Shown here piece by piece: positions 15,660-24,654 of a stretch of 64,000 bases of DNA. Each line of letters opens with the position of its first letter. Position 1 is the first letter of the stretch. The stretch covers positions 50,272 to 114,271 of the forward strand of contig JAFUGS010000060.1 of NCBI GenBank assembly GCA_017469265.1. Direction: 5' to 3'. The stretch is from Clostridia bacterium (GTDB lineage Bacteria; Bacillota; Clostridia; Christensenellales; Aristaeellaceae). The translations under genes were made by a program, and so were the position numbers. The notes under the pieces were generated by a model. The model worked only from the letters and a program-made list of their open reading frames with translations. It was not told where the DNA came from and made no database searches.

Positions 15660-17462
15660 TTGGAAAAGGAACTGAAGGTGGCGCTGCACTACGCGAAACG
15701 GTACGGGTGGCAGTATCTGCTGGGCATTCTGTCCCTCTTTCTGGTGGACAGGATTAACGCCGGAGTGCCGCTCCTGTCCGGAGAACTGACCGACGGCCTG
15801 GCGGCCGGGACGCTGGATATGGGCGGCGTCTGGCAGATCGCCCTGCGGCTGCTGGGCATGGGCGCGCTGATCATGCTGGGACGCTTTGGGTGGCGCTTTT
15901 TTCTGTTCGGCTCCGCCCGGAAGATTGAGCGGGATCTGCGGTCGGATCTGTTCGCCCATCTGGAAACCCTGTCCATGTCCTGGTACAACGAGCACAAGAC
16001 CGGGGATCTGATGGCCCATTTTACCAACGATCTGGGCGCGGTGCGCCAGCTGATGGGCATGACCGTCATCTCCGCCTTTGACGCGACGGTGATGCTGGTG
16101 CTGGTGCTGATCAGCATGATCCGCTTTGTGTCCCCCCGGCTGACGCTGATCGCCGTCTTTCCGCTGATCGTCATCCTCTTTGGCGATTTCTGGTTCGGGA
16201 AGGCCATGCACAAGCGCTTCCTGGCCAGGCAGGAGGCTTTTTCCGCCCTGACGGATCAAAGCCAGGAAGCCATCTCCGGCATTCGGGTTATCAAGGCTTT
16301 CGTCCAGGAGCGGCAGGAGCTGGCCGCCTTCGCGAAGGCGAACGCCCGGGCTCGGGAGAAAAACCTGGATGTGGCGCGGCTGGTGGCGCTGGTGCTGCCG
16401 CTGCTGGACCTGATCGTGGGGCTGAGCCTGCTGCTGACGCTGGTGTTCGGCGGCAGAATGGCCATTGACGGGGAGATCACCCTGGGCCAGTTTGTCGCCT
16501 TTAACAGCTATGTGGCCATGCTGGTCTGGCCCATGATCGCGGTGGGGGAAAGCGTATCCAATTTCTCCCAGGGCATGGCTTCCCTCCGGCGGATCCGGGT
16601 GATCCTGGAGGAACGGCCAGAAATCCGGGACGAGGGGGATCCGTCCATCACCGCCCTGCGGGGGGACCTGGTGCTGGATCATCTGTCCTTCTCCTATCCG
16701 GACACGCCGGCGGATCACCCGGCCCTGTCGGATATCTCGGTGCAGGTCGCGCGGGGGGAGACGCTGGCGGTGATCGGTCGCACCGGAAGCGGCAAAACCA
16801 CGCTGATGAACCTGCTGGAACGCCTCTGGGATACGGAACGGCCGGAGATGATCCGGATCGACGGGCATCCGCTGCGGACCATTCCGCTCTCCGTGCTGCA
16901 CCGGGACATCGCCTATGTGCCCCAGGACTCCTTCCTCTTTTCGGATACGATTGAGAACAATATCGCCTTCGGCGTAAAGGACGTGGATGCCGAAGCGGTC
17001 AGGAATGCGGCCGTCGCGGCGGACGTACACGAGAACATCATGGGCTTTCCGGAGGGATATCAGACCATGCTGGGAGAACGGGGGGTGACGGTTTCCGGGG
17101 GCCAGAAACAGCGGATTGCCATCGCCCGGGCGCTGATGAAGGACGCGCCGATCCTGATCCTGGACGACGCGCTGTCCGCGGTGGACACGGACACGGAGGA
17201 AAGGATTCTTTCCCGGCTGAAGGCCCTGCGGCAGGGGAAGACCACGTTGATTGTGGCGCATCGGATTTCCACCATTCAGCACGCCGATCACATCCTGGTG
17301 CTGGAGGACGGCCACCGGGCCGAGTTCGGTACCCACGCGGAGCTGATGGCCCAGGGCGGCCTGTACAGCTCCATCTTTGACCGGCAGCAGCTGGAGAAGC
17401 AGCTGCGGGAGGAGCATCCCGACCTGCCGGCCCGGGAGCAGAGGGGAGGCGAGCCGGCGTGA
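15660..17462 (+). CDS. ABC exporter half-transporter, degenerate-site subunit
   Basis: 600 residues with TTG start at 15660 (GGAGG at 15648-15652, spacing seven); a GTG at 15600 lies inside the terminator and is unlikely. It has six membrane helices, then one ATPase domain. Walker A is GRTGSGKTT, the signature is VSGGQKQR and Walker B ends LILDDALSAVD, with Asp where catalytic Glu is normal. That substitution marks the non-hydrolysing site of heterodimeric exporters of the BmrCD / TM287-288 class. The partner gene overlaps by four bases. Drug, lipid or peptide export is possible; the substrate is not evident. Confidence 0.9.
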   Translation: MEKELKVALHYAKRYGWQYLLGILSLFLVDRINAGVPLLSGELTDGLAAGTLDMGGVWQIALRLLGMGALIMLGRFGWRFFLFGSARKIERDLRSDLFAHLETLSMSWYNEHKTGDLMAHFTNDLGAVRQLMGMTVISAFDATVMLVLVLISMIRFVSPRLTLIAVFPLIVILFGDFWFGKAMHKRFLARQEAFSALTDQSQEAISGIRVIKAFVQERQELAAFAKANARAREKNLDVARLVALVLPLLDLIVGLSLLLTLVFGGRMAIDGEITLGQFVAFNSYVAMLVWPMIAVGESVSNFSQGMASLRRIRVILEERPEIRDEGDPSITALRGDLVLDHLSFSYPDTPADHPALSDISVQVARGETLAVIGRTGSGKTTLMNLLERLWDTERPEMIRIDGHPLRTIPLSVLHRDIAYVPQDSFLFSDTIENNIAFGVKDVDAEAVRNAAVAADVHENIMGFPEGYQTMLGERGVTVSGGQKQRIAIARALMKDAPILILDDALSAVDTDTEERILSRLKALRQGKTTLIVAHRISTIQHADHILVLEDGHRAEFGTHAELMAQGGLYSSIFDRQQLEKQLREEHPDLPAREQRGGEPA

Positions 17463-19339
17463 GCGGGAATGAAAAAAAGACCACGATCCGGCAGCGGCTG
17501 CTGGAGCTGTTCCGCCCGGCGGATGAGGACCGGCAGGAGCTCCATTACCACGGGAGGCCCATGACCCGGCTCATCGGCTATCTGAAGCCGCACCGGAAGG
17601 TGTTCTTCCTGTGCCTGGCGCTGGTGCTGCTGCTGACCGGGCTGGAGCTGATCCGCCCCATGATCATTGGTAACGCCATTGACCGGTATATCACCGGGGA
17701 AACCAGCCCGGAGGTGCTGGCGGCGGGCCGGGAACACTGGGAGACGGGAGAACAGGCGGATGCCCGCTTCGCGGGGGTGCTGCGGGCGGCGGGGCTGTAC
17801 CTGGCCGCGCTGGTGCTGATCATGCTGTGCAACCGGGCTCAGATGCTGATGCTGCAGCGTATGGGACAGGACATCGTATATGAAATCCGCAATGAGCTTT
17901 TCCAGCATGTGGAAAAGCTGACCATGCGCTTTTTTGACATCACCCCGGTGGGCAGGATCGTGACCCGGCTGACCAACGACGTGGAGGCGATCAATGAGGT
18001 TTTCGCCAACATCCTGGTCAAGCTTTTCCGCAACGTGGTCAAGATGATCGGTCTGGCGGTGATCATGGTTTCCCTGCACCCGCGAATGGCGCTGTACAGC
18101 TTTATCCTCCTGCCGGTGGTGGCCGCGTTGACGCTGCTTTTCCGGATGATTTCCCGGAAGACCTACCGGCTGGTCCGTACCCGGCTGACGGCGCTCAACA
18201 CCTTTCTGTCCGAGCACCTGTCCGGCATGAAGGTCATTCAGGTTTTCGGGCGGGAAAAGCAGAAGCAGGAGGCCTTTGAGGAAAAGAACGAGAGCCTCTA
18301 CCGCTCCAGCTTCCGGGAGATGATGGTTTTCGCCATCTTCCGCCCGGGCATTTATCTGCTGTCCATCGTGGCGCTGATGATCATCATGGTGGCGGGCGGC
18401 GCCTCCGTCCTGCGGGCGGAGATCACCCTGGGGACCCTGTATGTATTCCTGCAGTACATCAACTCCTTCTTCGAACCGATTCAGGAGCTGGCGGAGCAGT
18501 TTACGACCCTCCAGAGCGCCATCTCCGCGGCGGAGAAGATCTTTACCCTCCTGGACACGGAGCCGGACATTCCCGAGGAGCGGAATCCCATCCTGCTGCC
18601 CGGGATCCGGGGCGAGATCGTCTTTGACCACGTCTGGTTCTCCTATACCGGGAAGGAGGAGGACTGGGTGCTGAAGGACGTGTCCTTCACGATTCAGCCG
18701 GGCCAGTCCGTGGCGTTTGTGGGCGCGACAGGCGCGGGAAAGAGCTCAATTCTGAATCTGATCGGCCGGTATTATGACATTCAGCGGGGCGCCATCCGGA
18801 TCGACGGGGTGGATATCCGTCAGCTGTCCCGGGAGCAGATCCGCGGGGCCATCGGCCAGGTGCAGCAGGATGTATTCCTCTTCACGGGGGACATCGCTTC
18901 CAATATCCGCCTGCGGGACGAGACGATTACGGACGAGATGATGGAGCGGGCGGCCCGGGAGGTCAACGCCGCCCGGTTTGTGGAACGGCTGCCGGACCGA
19001 TACGCCTCCCGGGTCACGGAGCGGGGCGCCACCTATTCCGCCGGGCAGCGGCAGCTGCTGTCCTTTGCCCGGACGCTGGCTTTTGATCCCCAGATCCTGA
19101 TTCTGGATGAGGCGACCGCCAACATCGACACGGAGACGGAGCAGTGGATTCAGGAGGCGGTGGCCCATCTGATGCGGGGGCGAACCTCCATCATGGTGGC
19201 CCACCGGCTGTCCACGATTCAGCACTGCGACCGGATCATCGTCATGCATCACGGGCGGATCCGGGAGTCCGGGACGCACCAGGAGCTGCTGGCGCAGGAC
19301 GGGATCTACAAAAAGCTGTACCAGCTTCAGCTGGCCTGA
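17459..19339 (+). CDS. ABC exporter half-transporter, consensus-site subunit
   Basis: 626 residues; GTG start at 17459 overlaps the previous stop (GTGA) with GAGGGGAGG upstream. Six membrane helices are followed by an ATPase domain with Walker A GATGAGKSS and canonical Walker B glutamate (LILDEATANID). The signature reads YSAGQRQ instead of SGGQ. This is exactly the complement of the upstream subunit: its odd signature faces the Asp-containing site, and its Glu faces the canonical SGGQ. It has a longer N-terminal part with an extracellular insertion around 75-100, as in BmrD/YheH-like subunits. Confidence 0.9.
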   Translation: MSGNEKKTTIRQRLLELFRPADEDRQELHYHGRPMTRLIGYLKPHRKVFFLCLALVLLLTGLELIRPMIIGNAIDRYITGETSPEVLAAGREHWETGEQADARFAGVLRAAGLYLAALVLIMLCNRAQMLMLQRMGQDIVYEIRNELFQHVEKLTMRFFDITPVGRIVTRLTNDVEAINEVFANILVKLFRNVVKMIGLAVIMVSLHPRMALYSFILLPVVAALTLLFRMISRKTYRLVRTRLTALNTFLSEHLSGMKVIQVFGREKQKQEAFEEKNESLYRSSFREMMVFAIFRPGIYLLSIVALMIIMVAGGASVLRAEITLGTLYVFLQYINSFFEPIQELAEQFTTLQSAISAAEKIFTLLDTEPDIPEERNPILLPGIRGEIVFDHVWFSYTGKEEDWVLKDVSFTIQPGQSVAFVGATGAGKSSILNLIGRYYDIQRGAIRIDGVDIRQLSREQIRGAIGQVQQDVFLFTGDIASNIRLRDETITDEMMERAAREVNAARFVERLPDRYASRVTERGATYSAGQRQLLSFARTLAFDPQILILDEATANIDTETEQWIQEAVAHLMRGRTSIMVAHRLSTIQHCDRIIVMHHGRIRESGTHQELLAQDGIYKKLYQLQLA

Positions 19340-19499
19340 GGGCCGCTGAAAGACGGGCTCCGCGGAGCGGGGACGGACGGAGAAAGGGAAGCACCGCCCC
19401 GGCGGGGGAAGGAAACCGGCGGTTTTGGCCGGAGTGGAATTCCTCAGAGCGCAGAGCGACGGAACAGATATGAATTTTCTAGGAAAAGGAAGGATGAAA

Positions 19500-20264
19500 A
19501 TGAACGAATCCGTGCTGGAGCGGCTCTCCTCAGGGCCGGTGTATCTGATCTGCGGCGGGATCATCGCTTTTGTGGCGGCGGTTTGCGTGGTGTTCCTCGT
19601 CCGGGCGTGGAAGGCGGGACTGGCCCTGGGCATGGACCGGGCAAAAATGAAAAGGGCTGTAACCGCTTCCGCCTCGTTTTCGGTGCTGCCCAGCGTGGGC
19701 ATCCTGCTTGGCGTCATCGCCCTGAGCGGCTCCCTGGGCGTGCCGTGGCCCTGGCTTCGGCTGAGCGTTATCGGCGCGCTGCATTACGAGACCCAGGTGG
19801 CCGCGGCCGCCGCGGAGGCGGTGGGGCTGCCGGAGCTCAGCGGCAGCGCGATGACCACCCAGGCCTTCGGGACCATCGCCCTGCTGATGAGCGTATGCAT
19901 CATGTGGGGGATGATCCTTTCCACCCTCTTCAACCGGCGGTATCTGAAGAAGCTTCACGGCGCGGGGGAGAAAAAGACCGGGGAAAAGAAAGGCCTGGGC
20001 TTTGGCGACCTCGCCATGAGCGCCATGTTTATCGGCATGGTCAGCGCGTATCTGGGCAGCTACCTGGGCGATTTTGTGTCCGGGCAGGGGCTGTTCACCT
20101 TCCGGGGAAGCTGGACGCCGCTGGCGGTGGCGGCGGTGTCCGCCGCGGCCATGGCGCTTTTCACCTGGCTGTCGGAAAAGAAGGGCCTGCAATGGCTGGA
20201 TAACTTCTCCATCGCGGCCAGCATGCTGATCGGCATGGCGGCGGCGGCGCTCATCGGACGGTAA
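19500..20264 (+). CDS. DUF5058 family membrane protein
   Basis: 254 residues, about six membrane segments. I chose ATG 19500, which has AGGAAGG six bases upstream, over 19470 and 19494. The family motif VLPSVGILLGVIALSGSLGVPWPWLRLS followed by GALHYE is recognisable as DUF5058 (shown here in parts: SVGILLGVIALSGSLG, PWLRLSVIGALHYE). The molecular function of the family is not established. It lies 13 bases before a second membrane protein and in the same operon as an M20 peptidase. A role as permease for peptides or acylated amino acids is a reasonable guess from context. Confidence 0.75.
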   Translation: MNESVLERLSSGPVYLICGGIIAFVAAVCVVFLVRAWKAGLALGMDRAKMKRAVTASASFSVLPSVGILLGVIALSGSLGVPWPWLRLSVIGALHYETQVAAAAAEAVGLPELSGSAMTTQAFGTIALLMSVCIMWGMILSTLFNRRYLKKLHGAGEKKTGEKKGLGFGDLAMSAMFIGMVSAYLGSYLGDFVSGQGLFTFRGSWTPLAVAAVSAAAMALFTWLSEKKGLQWLDNFSIAASMLIGMAAAALIGR

Positions 20265-20277
20265 GGAGGGGTAGAAA

Positions 20278-20964
20278 ATGGAAAAAACGGAACAGACGCT
20301 GGATCAGTATATGAAAAACACCCACCGGCTGGGGCGGGCGGTGTCCATGGTTTCCCTGGCATTGCTGCTTGGCGCGCCTTTCCTGATCGGCGCGTACCTG
20401 GGGGCCATGCCGGATCTCGGCGCCGTGGCCCGGGGCTTCCTTTCCGTCGGGCTGGTGTGGACTGTCTCCAGCGTGGTGGAGTTCCTGGTTTACACCCCCA
20501 TGCTGGGGGCGGGCGGCAGCTATCTGGCCTTTATTACCGGCAATCTGATTAACATGAAAATCCCCTGCGCCATGAACGCGAAGGACATGGTGGGCGCCAA
20601 ATCCGGCACACGGGAGAATGAAATCATCTCCACCCTGTCCATCGCTACCTCCAGCCTGGTGACCATCCTGGTGCTGGCGGCGGGGGTGGCGCTGCTGACG
20701 CCGCTGCGCCCGGTGCTTCAGAGCCCGAGGCTGGCGCCCGCCTTTGCCAATGTGGTGCCCGCGCTCTTCGGCGCCATGGGTTATAAGTATTACCGCCAGC
20801 ATATCCGCCTGGCCGCGGTGCCGCTGATGGTCATGAGCCTGCTGTTCATGCTGGCGCCGGGCCTGACCGGCTCCACCAGCATGATGATCATTCCCAGCGG
20901 CGCCATCGCCATCGGCCTGGCCTGGCTGGAGTACCGCCGGCACCGGAAGGAGGGACGGGTATGA
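20278..20964 (+). CDS. membrane protein partner of DUF5058
   Basis: 228 residues with about six hydrophobic segments; ATG at 20278 after AAGGAGGGG. I do not recognise a named domain. Features are an amphipathic N-terminus (MEKTEQTLDQYMKNTHRLGR), conserved-looking glycine segments (PMLGAGGSYLAFITGNLINM) and a short soluble loop KDMVGAKSGTRENE. Its stop overlaps the start of the peptidase gene (ATGA). Together with DUF5058 it could form a two-component membrane carrier; this is inference from gene order. Confidence 0.6.
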   Translation: MEKTEQTLDQYMKNTHRLGRAVSMVSLALLLGAPFLIGAYLGAMPDLGAVARGFLSVGLVWTVSSVVEFLVYTPMLGAGGSYLAFITGNLINMKIPCAMNAKDMVGAKSGTRENEIISTLSIATSSLVTILVLAAGVALLTPLRPVLQSPRLAPAFANVVPALFGAMGYKYYRQHIRLAAVPLMVMSLLFMLAPGLTGSTSMMIIPSGAIAIGLAWLEYRRHRKEGRV

Positions 20965-22406
20965 TCGCGGTCTGGATTCTTCTGGGACTGCTGGGCCTGA
21001 TGCTGGCCCTGCTGCTGATCGCGGTGATCCGCACGGTCCGGATGCCGTCCAAAGCTTCCACCTATGTGCCGGATCCGGATCCGGAGAGGGCCATGGCCTA
21101 CGCCCGGAAGTTGTCCCGGATGATTCAGTACGAAACCGTGTCCCGGCCGGAAACGGACCTGCGGGAGAAGTTTCTCGGCTTCCATCAGGTGCTGGCGGAG
21201 CTTTTTCCCCTTGTCCATGAGAAGCTGGAGAAGACGGAAATCGACGGCAACCTGCTGTATTGCTGGAAAGGAAAATCCGACGCCCGGCCCCTGGTGCTGA
21301 TGAGCCATCAGGACGTGGTGCCCGCGGAAGGGGAATGGACGCATCCGCCCTTCTCCGGGGACATGGCGGAAGGAAAGGTATGGGGCCGCGGCGCGTCGGA
21401 TACAAAATGCTCCGTCATGGCCTTCTTTCAGGCGGTGGAGGAGCTGCTGGCCCAGGGATATGTTCCGGAAAACGATGTGTATCTGTCCTCCTCCTGCACG
21501 GAGGAATGGGCGGGAGACGGCTGCCCGAAGCTCGTGGCGGAGCTGGAGCGCAGGGGTGTCCGCCCCTGGCTGGTCTGCGATGAGGGCGGCGGAATCATTA
21601 CCGAGCCGGTGGGCGGCATCCCGGGCAATTTCGCCATGGTGGGTGTTTTTGAAAAAGGAAAGGCGGATGTGAAGCTGACCGCCCGCTCCCAGGGCGGGCA
21701 CGCCTCCGCGCCGGTGAAGCATTCTCCGGCCGCGCGGCTGGCGGACTTCATTCATGAGGCGGAACACCGTTCGCTGTTCCGTCGCCGCATGCCGCCGGAG
21801 GTCCGGGCCATGTTTGAAACCCTGGCCCCGTACGCCTCCTTTCCGCTGAAGCTGGTCTTCGGCAACCTGTGGCTGTTCCAGCCGGTGATGCTGCGGGTGC
21901 TGCCCATGATCTCCGCCCAGGCCGGCGCCATGATTCAGACGACCATGGCCTTCACCATGCTGAAGGGTTCGGACGCCTATAACGTCATGCCCCAGGAAGC
22001 CAGCCTCGGGGTGAACATGCGCTTCATTCCCCATCAGGGGATGCGGGAAAGCCTGGATATTGTCCGCCGCCTGGCGGAAAAGCATCAGCTGGAGATGCAG
22101 GTGTACCACGCGTCGGATGTCTCGGCGGCCACGGATATCCACGGGGCCCCGTTTCAGCTGGTGCAGCGGGTCATCGCGGAGACCTTCCCCGGCTGCGCGG
22201 GCAGCCCCTATGTCATGACCGGCGCCACCGATGCCCGGAATTATGAGCGCATCTGCGACAGCATTGTGCGCTTCGCGCCGGTGATCTACGGACCGGAGCA
22301 GATGAAGGGCATGCACGGCCTGAACGAGAACATTGAAATCAACTGTCTCCCCGGCGCGGTGGACTTTTATCAGAACCTGATCCGGGCGGTTGGTAAGGCG
22401 GAGTAA
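20961..22406 (+). CDS. membrane-anchored M20 family metallopeptidase (PM20D1/CPS1-like)
   Basis: 481 residues. An N-terminal membrane anchor (IAVWILLGLLGLMLALLLIAVI) is followed by a di-zinc M20 peptidase domain: SHQDVVPAEG (H116), WGRGASDTK (bridging D147), SSCTEEWAGD (catalytic E181, metal E182) and GGHASAP in the dimerisation lid. The layout resembles eukaryotic CPS1/PM20D1 more than soluble dipeptidases. It probably hydrolyses N-acyl amino acids or dipeptides; the membrane-protein neighbours suggest coupling to transport. It overlaps the previous gene by four bases and the next gene converges on it with five bases between. Confidence 0.85.
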   Translation: MIAVWILLGLLGLMLALLLIAVIRTVRMPSKASTYVPDPDPERAMAYARKLSRMIQYETVSRPETDLREKFLGFHQVLAELFPLVHEKLEKTEIDGNLLYCWKGKSDARPLVLMSHQDVVPAEGEWTHPPFSGDMAEGKVWGRGASDTKCSVMAFFQAVEELLAQGYVPENDVYLSSSCTEEWAGDGCPKLVAELERRGVRPWLVCDEGGGIITEPVGGIPGNFAMVGVFEKGKADVKLTARSQGGHASAPVKHSPAARLADFIHEAEHRSLFRRRMPPEVRAMFETLAPYASFPLKLVFGNLWLFQPVMLRVLPMISAQAGAMIQTTMAFTMLKGSDAYNVMPQEASLGVNMRFIPHQGMRESLDIVRRLAEKHQLEMQVYHASDVSAATDIHGAPFQLVQRVIAETFPGCAGSPYVMTGATDARNYERICDSIVRFAPVIYGPEQMKGMHGLNENIEINCLPGAVDFYQNLIRAVGKAE

Positions 22407-22411
22407 GCCCC

Positions 22412-22987
22412 TCAGGCGTGGCCGGGATAGATGGGAAGGTTCCGCGCCAGGGGAATCAGGCGGCGGAGCGAGGCGGCCATGTCCCGCTCGCTGCCGCCGG
22501 GCAGGTCCGTGCGGCCCCAGCCGGATTCAAAGAGCGTGTCGCCGGTGAAAAGCAGGTCCCCGATCCGGTAGCAGACGCTGCCCGGGGTATGCCCCGGCGT
22601 ATGGAGCACCTGAATGTGCAGGCCCGCCAGGGCAAGGGAATCCCCTTCCCGCGCCAGGTCCGTGGCGTCCGGCGCGGTGATGGATCGCCCCAGGAGCCCC
22701 CGGCTGGCGTTCAGCGCGGCATCCGTCAGCATGGGCCTGTCCAGGGGATGCACAAAAAGCCGCGGCGCCTGCTTTTCCATGAGGGCGCCGACCGCGCCGA
22801 TATGGTCAAAATGCCCGTGGGTCAGGAGAATGGCGGCAATCTCCCGCCCTTCGGCGGCCGCCAGAATCCGTTCGGCCTCCGCGCCCGGGTCGATGACTAC
22901 GCAGTCCCGCCGGTCCGCCTGTCCCACAAGATAGCAGCAGGTGCCAATGGGGCCGACGGTGACTTCCTTCATCCAGCATTCGCTCAT
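22412..22987 (-). CDS. MBL-fold hydrolase, glyoxalase II-like
   Basis: 191 residues on the minus strand. Start at 22987 with GGAGGG upstream; a longer in-frame extension to 23074 has no ribosome site. Metal ligands are THGHFDH (HxHxDH), HTPGHTPGS and TGDTLF. The family usually ends in a PGHG motif followed by 10-20 more residues; here translation stops directly after PGHA, so the C-terminal tail with the last helix is missing. The likely role is thioester hydrolysis (glyoxalase II or YcbL-like), but specificity is uncertain. Confidence 0.85.
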   Translation of the reverse strand: MSECWMKEVTVGPIGTCCYLVGQADRRDCVVIDPGAEAERILAAAEGREIAAILLTHGHFDHIGAVGALMEKQAPRLFVHPLDRPMLTDAALNASRGLLGRSITAPDATDLAREGDSLALAGLHIQVLHTPGHTPGSVCYRIGDLLFTGDTLFESGWGRTDLPGGSERDMAASLRRLIPLARNLPIYPGHA

Positions 22988-23020
22988 GGGTTTTTCCCTC
23001 CAAATCACGGATATGCCGAT

Positions 23021-23049
23021 ATTATAGGGAAAAAGCGGCGCCTCGTAAA
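23021..23049 (-). promoter_or_regulatory. promoter for the MBL-fold hydrolase
   Basis: On the minus strand: TTTACG (23049-23044), 17-base spacer, TATAAT (23026-23021), 33 bases before the ATG. Confidence 0.65.
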
Positions 23050-23092
23050 GCGGAACGGGTACGGACGAATTCATGAATCCTCAGAGGAAAAC

Positions 23093-23141
23093 AAAAAAAC
23101 GCCGGAGCGCGGGGATCAGACCCGCGCTCCGGCGCTTTTTT
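23093..23141. terminator. bidirectional intrinsic terminator
   Basis: Perfect 14-bp stem (23100-23113 with 23121-23134; begins CGCCGGAGCGCGGG) with a seven-base loop. It is flanked by seven A on the left and six T on the right, so it can stop transcription in both directions. On the minus strand it ends the rubredoxin transcript. Confidence 0.85.
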
Positions 23142-23172
23142 CAGGAAGCTCCATCAAAGGAGCCCAGACCGC

Positions 23173-23331
23173 TTACGCCACTTCCGTAAAAGCGTCCTTT
23201 CCCAGACCGCAGACCGGGCAGACCCAGTCCTCCGGGATATCCTCAAAAGCGGTGCCGGGGGCGATCCCGCTGTCCGGATCGCCGACTTCGGGATCATACA
23301 CATATCCGCAGGGGCATTCGTACTTCGCCAT
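23173..23331 (-). CDS. rubredoxin
   Basis: 52-residue iron protein for electron transfer, typically in oxygen or peroxide detoxification of anaerobes. Both iron-binding pairs are intact: [13 protein letters not shown] and [11 protein letters not shown] (four cysteines). Conserved PEDWVCPVC is present. ATG at 23331 follows AAGGAGGAAGAACC. It is transcribed alone from a near-consensus promoter and no partner oxidoreductase is beside it. Length and spacing are standard. Confidence 0.95.
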   Translation of the reverse strand: MAKYECPCGYVYDPEVGDPDSGIAPGTAFEDIPEDWVCPVCGLGKDAFTEVA

Positions 23332-23384
23332 GGTTCTTCCTCCTTCTTTATCTTTCACTCGGGACATTGCCCTGATTCACTGTC

Positions 23385-23413
23385 ATTCTACCGGCTGCGG
23401 GGCGTCCTGTCAA
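23385..23413 (-). promoter_or_regulatory. rubredoxin promoter
   Basis: On the minus strand: perfect TTGACA (23413-23408), 17-base spacer, TAGAAT (23390-23385). It lies 54 bases upstream of the rubredoxin start and is among the strongest promoters in the window. Confidence 0.75.
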
Positions 23414-23496
23414 GATGGGGCGCAGATTCGTACCGGCCAGAGAAGGGCCCGGCCGAGAAGCGCGTCCCGCCATGCCGGGCCTTTTCCGGGGAATCA

Positions 23497-24468
23497 TCAG
23501 GAGAAAAACTGGAAGGCTGTAAAGGCCACGTAGACGCAGAGCAGCAGGATTCCCTGCCACCGGGACAGTTTCCCCCGCAGCAGGCTTGGCATGCAGAGAA
23601 TCAGCATGACTGCCAGCATGACCGGAATATCCACCAGCAGGGAGCTGTTGATCCCGGCCAGCATTTTCTCCGAGGGAATGGAGAAGGGGGAGATGGTAAT
23701 CGCGGTGCCGCTGACAAGGACCAGGTTGAAGAGGTTGGCGCCGATGATGTTTCCAAGGGAAAGGCTGCTGTGGCCTTTCACCAGGGAGGTAATGGCGGTT
23801 ACCAGCTCCGGCAGGGAGGTGCCCAGGGCGACCATGGTCAGCCCGATGACGGAATCCGGCACGCCCAGCGCCGCGGCGATCAGGGTGCCGTTGTTGACCA
23901 GCAGATTCGCGCCGACGGCAATGGCGGCCGCACCGACCACCAGCAGCACCAGCTCCAGCCAGAGTTCCCGGGGCTTTTCCTCCGTTTCCTCCGCTTCCTG
24001 TGCGGCGGCTTCAGGATGCTTTTTCATCTGCCAGACGGTGAGCACCATGTAAAGCACAAAGCCCGCCAGCAGCGCCAGCCCGTGCCACCGGGAAAAGTAC
24101 CCCGTTGTGTAGGCGATGCCCGCGTAAAAAACGGCCGCCAGAAAGAAGGCCGCCACAGGCAGCCGCAGGGTCCGGGACTCCACCGCGGAGGGGCGGATCG
24201 CGACGGTCAGCGCGGCGATGAGGCTCGTGTTGCAGATGATGGAGCCAATGGCGTTGCCGTAGGAAATGCCGCTGTTATGCGCCATGGCCGCCTGCGCGGA
24301 AACCATGACCTCCGGCAGGGTTGTCCCGATGGAAACCACGGTCGCGCCAATCAGCAGCTCCGGCAGATGAAAGCGATGGGCCAGCCCGGTGGCGCCATCC
24401 ACGAACCAGTCGCCCCCCTTGATCAGCAGCGCCAGACCCAGCAGAAACAGCAAAACGGGAACCAGCAT
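23497..24468 (-). CDS. Na+/Ca2+ antiporter (CaCA family, YrbG-like)
   Basis: 323 residues, ten predicted membrane segments. The two family repeats are clear: alpha-1 GATVVSIGTTLPEVMVS with GNAIGSIICNTSL, and alpha-2 GLTMVALGTSLPELVTA with GNIIGANLFNLVLV; the ion-binding glutamates lie in TLPE and SLPE. The two halves are joined by a Glu-rich cytoplasmic loop (EAAAQEAEETEEKPRE). ATG at 24468 after AAAGGAG; an upstream in-frame TTG at 24489 lacks a site. It exchanges cations across the cell membrane. It is divergent from the nuclease-fusion gene. A weak TATGAT at 24529-24524 could serve as its -10. Confidence 0.9.
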   Translation of the reverse strand: MLVPVLLFLLGLALLIKGGDWFVDGATGLAHRFHLPELLIGATVVSIGTTLPEVMVSAQAAMAHNSGISYGNAIGSIICNTSLIAALTVAIRPSAVESRTLRLPVAAFFLAAVFYAGIAYTTGYFSRWHGLALLAGFVLYMVLTVWQMKKHPEAAAQEAEETEEKPRELWLELVLLVVGAAAIAVGANLLVNNGTLIAAALGVPDSVIGLTMVALGTSLPELVTAITSLVKGHSSLSLGNIIGANLFNLVLVSGTAITISPFSIPSEKMLAGINSSLLVDIPVMLAVMLILCMPSLLRGKLSRWQGILLLCVYVAFTAFQFFS

Positions 24469-24645
24469 TTTCAACCCGCTCCTTTCCAAAATCGAAAAGA
24501 CGCGCTTTTTTCACGCGGACATGATCATACTGCTTTTCGGAGAAAAAATAAAGCCCGAAAAAAGGAAAATAGCCCTGCCTATTTTGCGGACGGACGGAGA
24601 AACGCCACGGGTGCTTCCACGGGTGTCGCGAAAAGTTGGAAAGTG

Positions 24646-24654
24646 TGGTATGAT
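24646..24654 (+). promoter_or_regulatory. extended -10 element upstream of the nuclease fusion
   Basis: TGGTATGAT (TATGAT at 24649-24654) lies 37 bases before the GTG start at 24691. No good -35 is visible. The remainder of 24469-24690 is AT-rich near 24530-24590 and has no other feature I can support. Confidence 0.45.
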
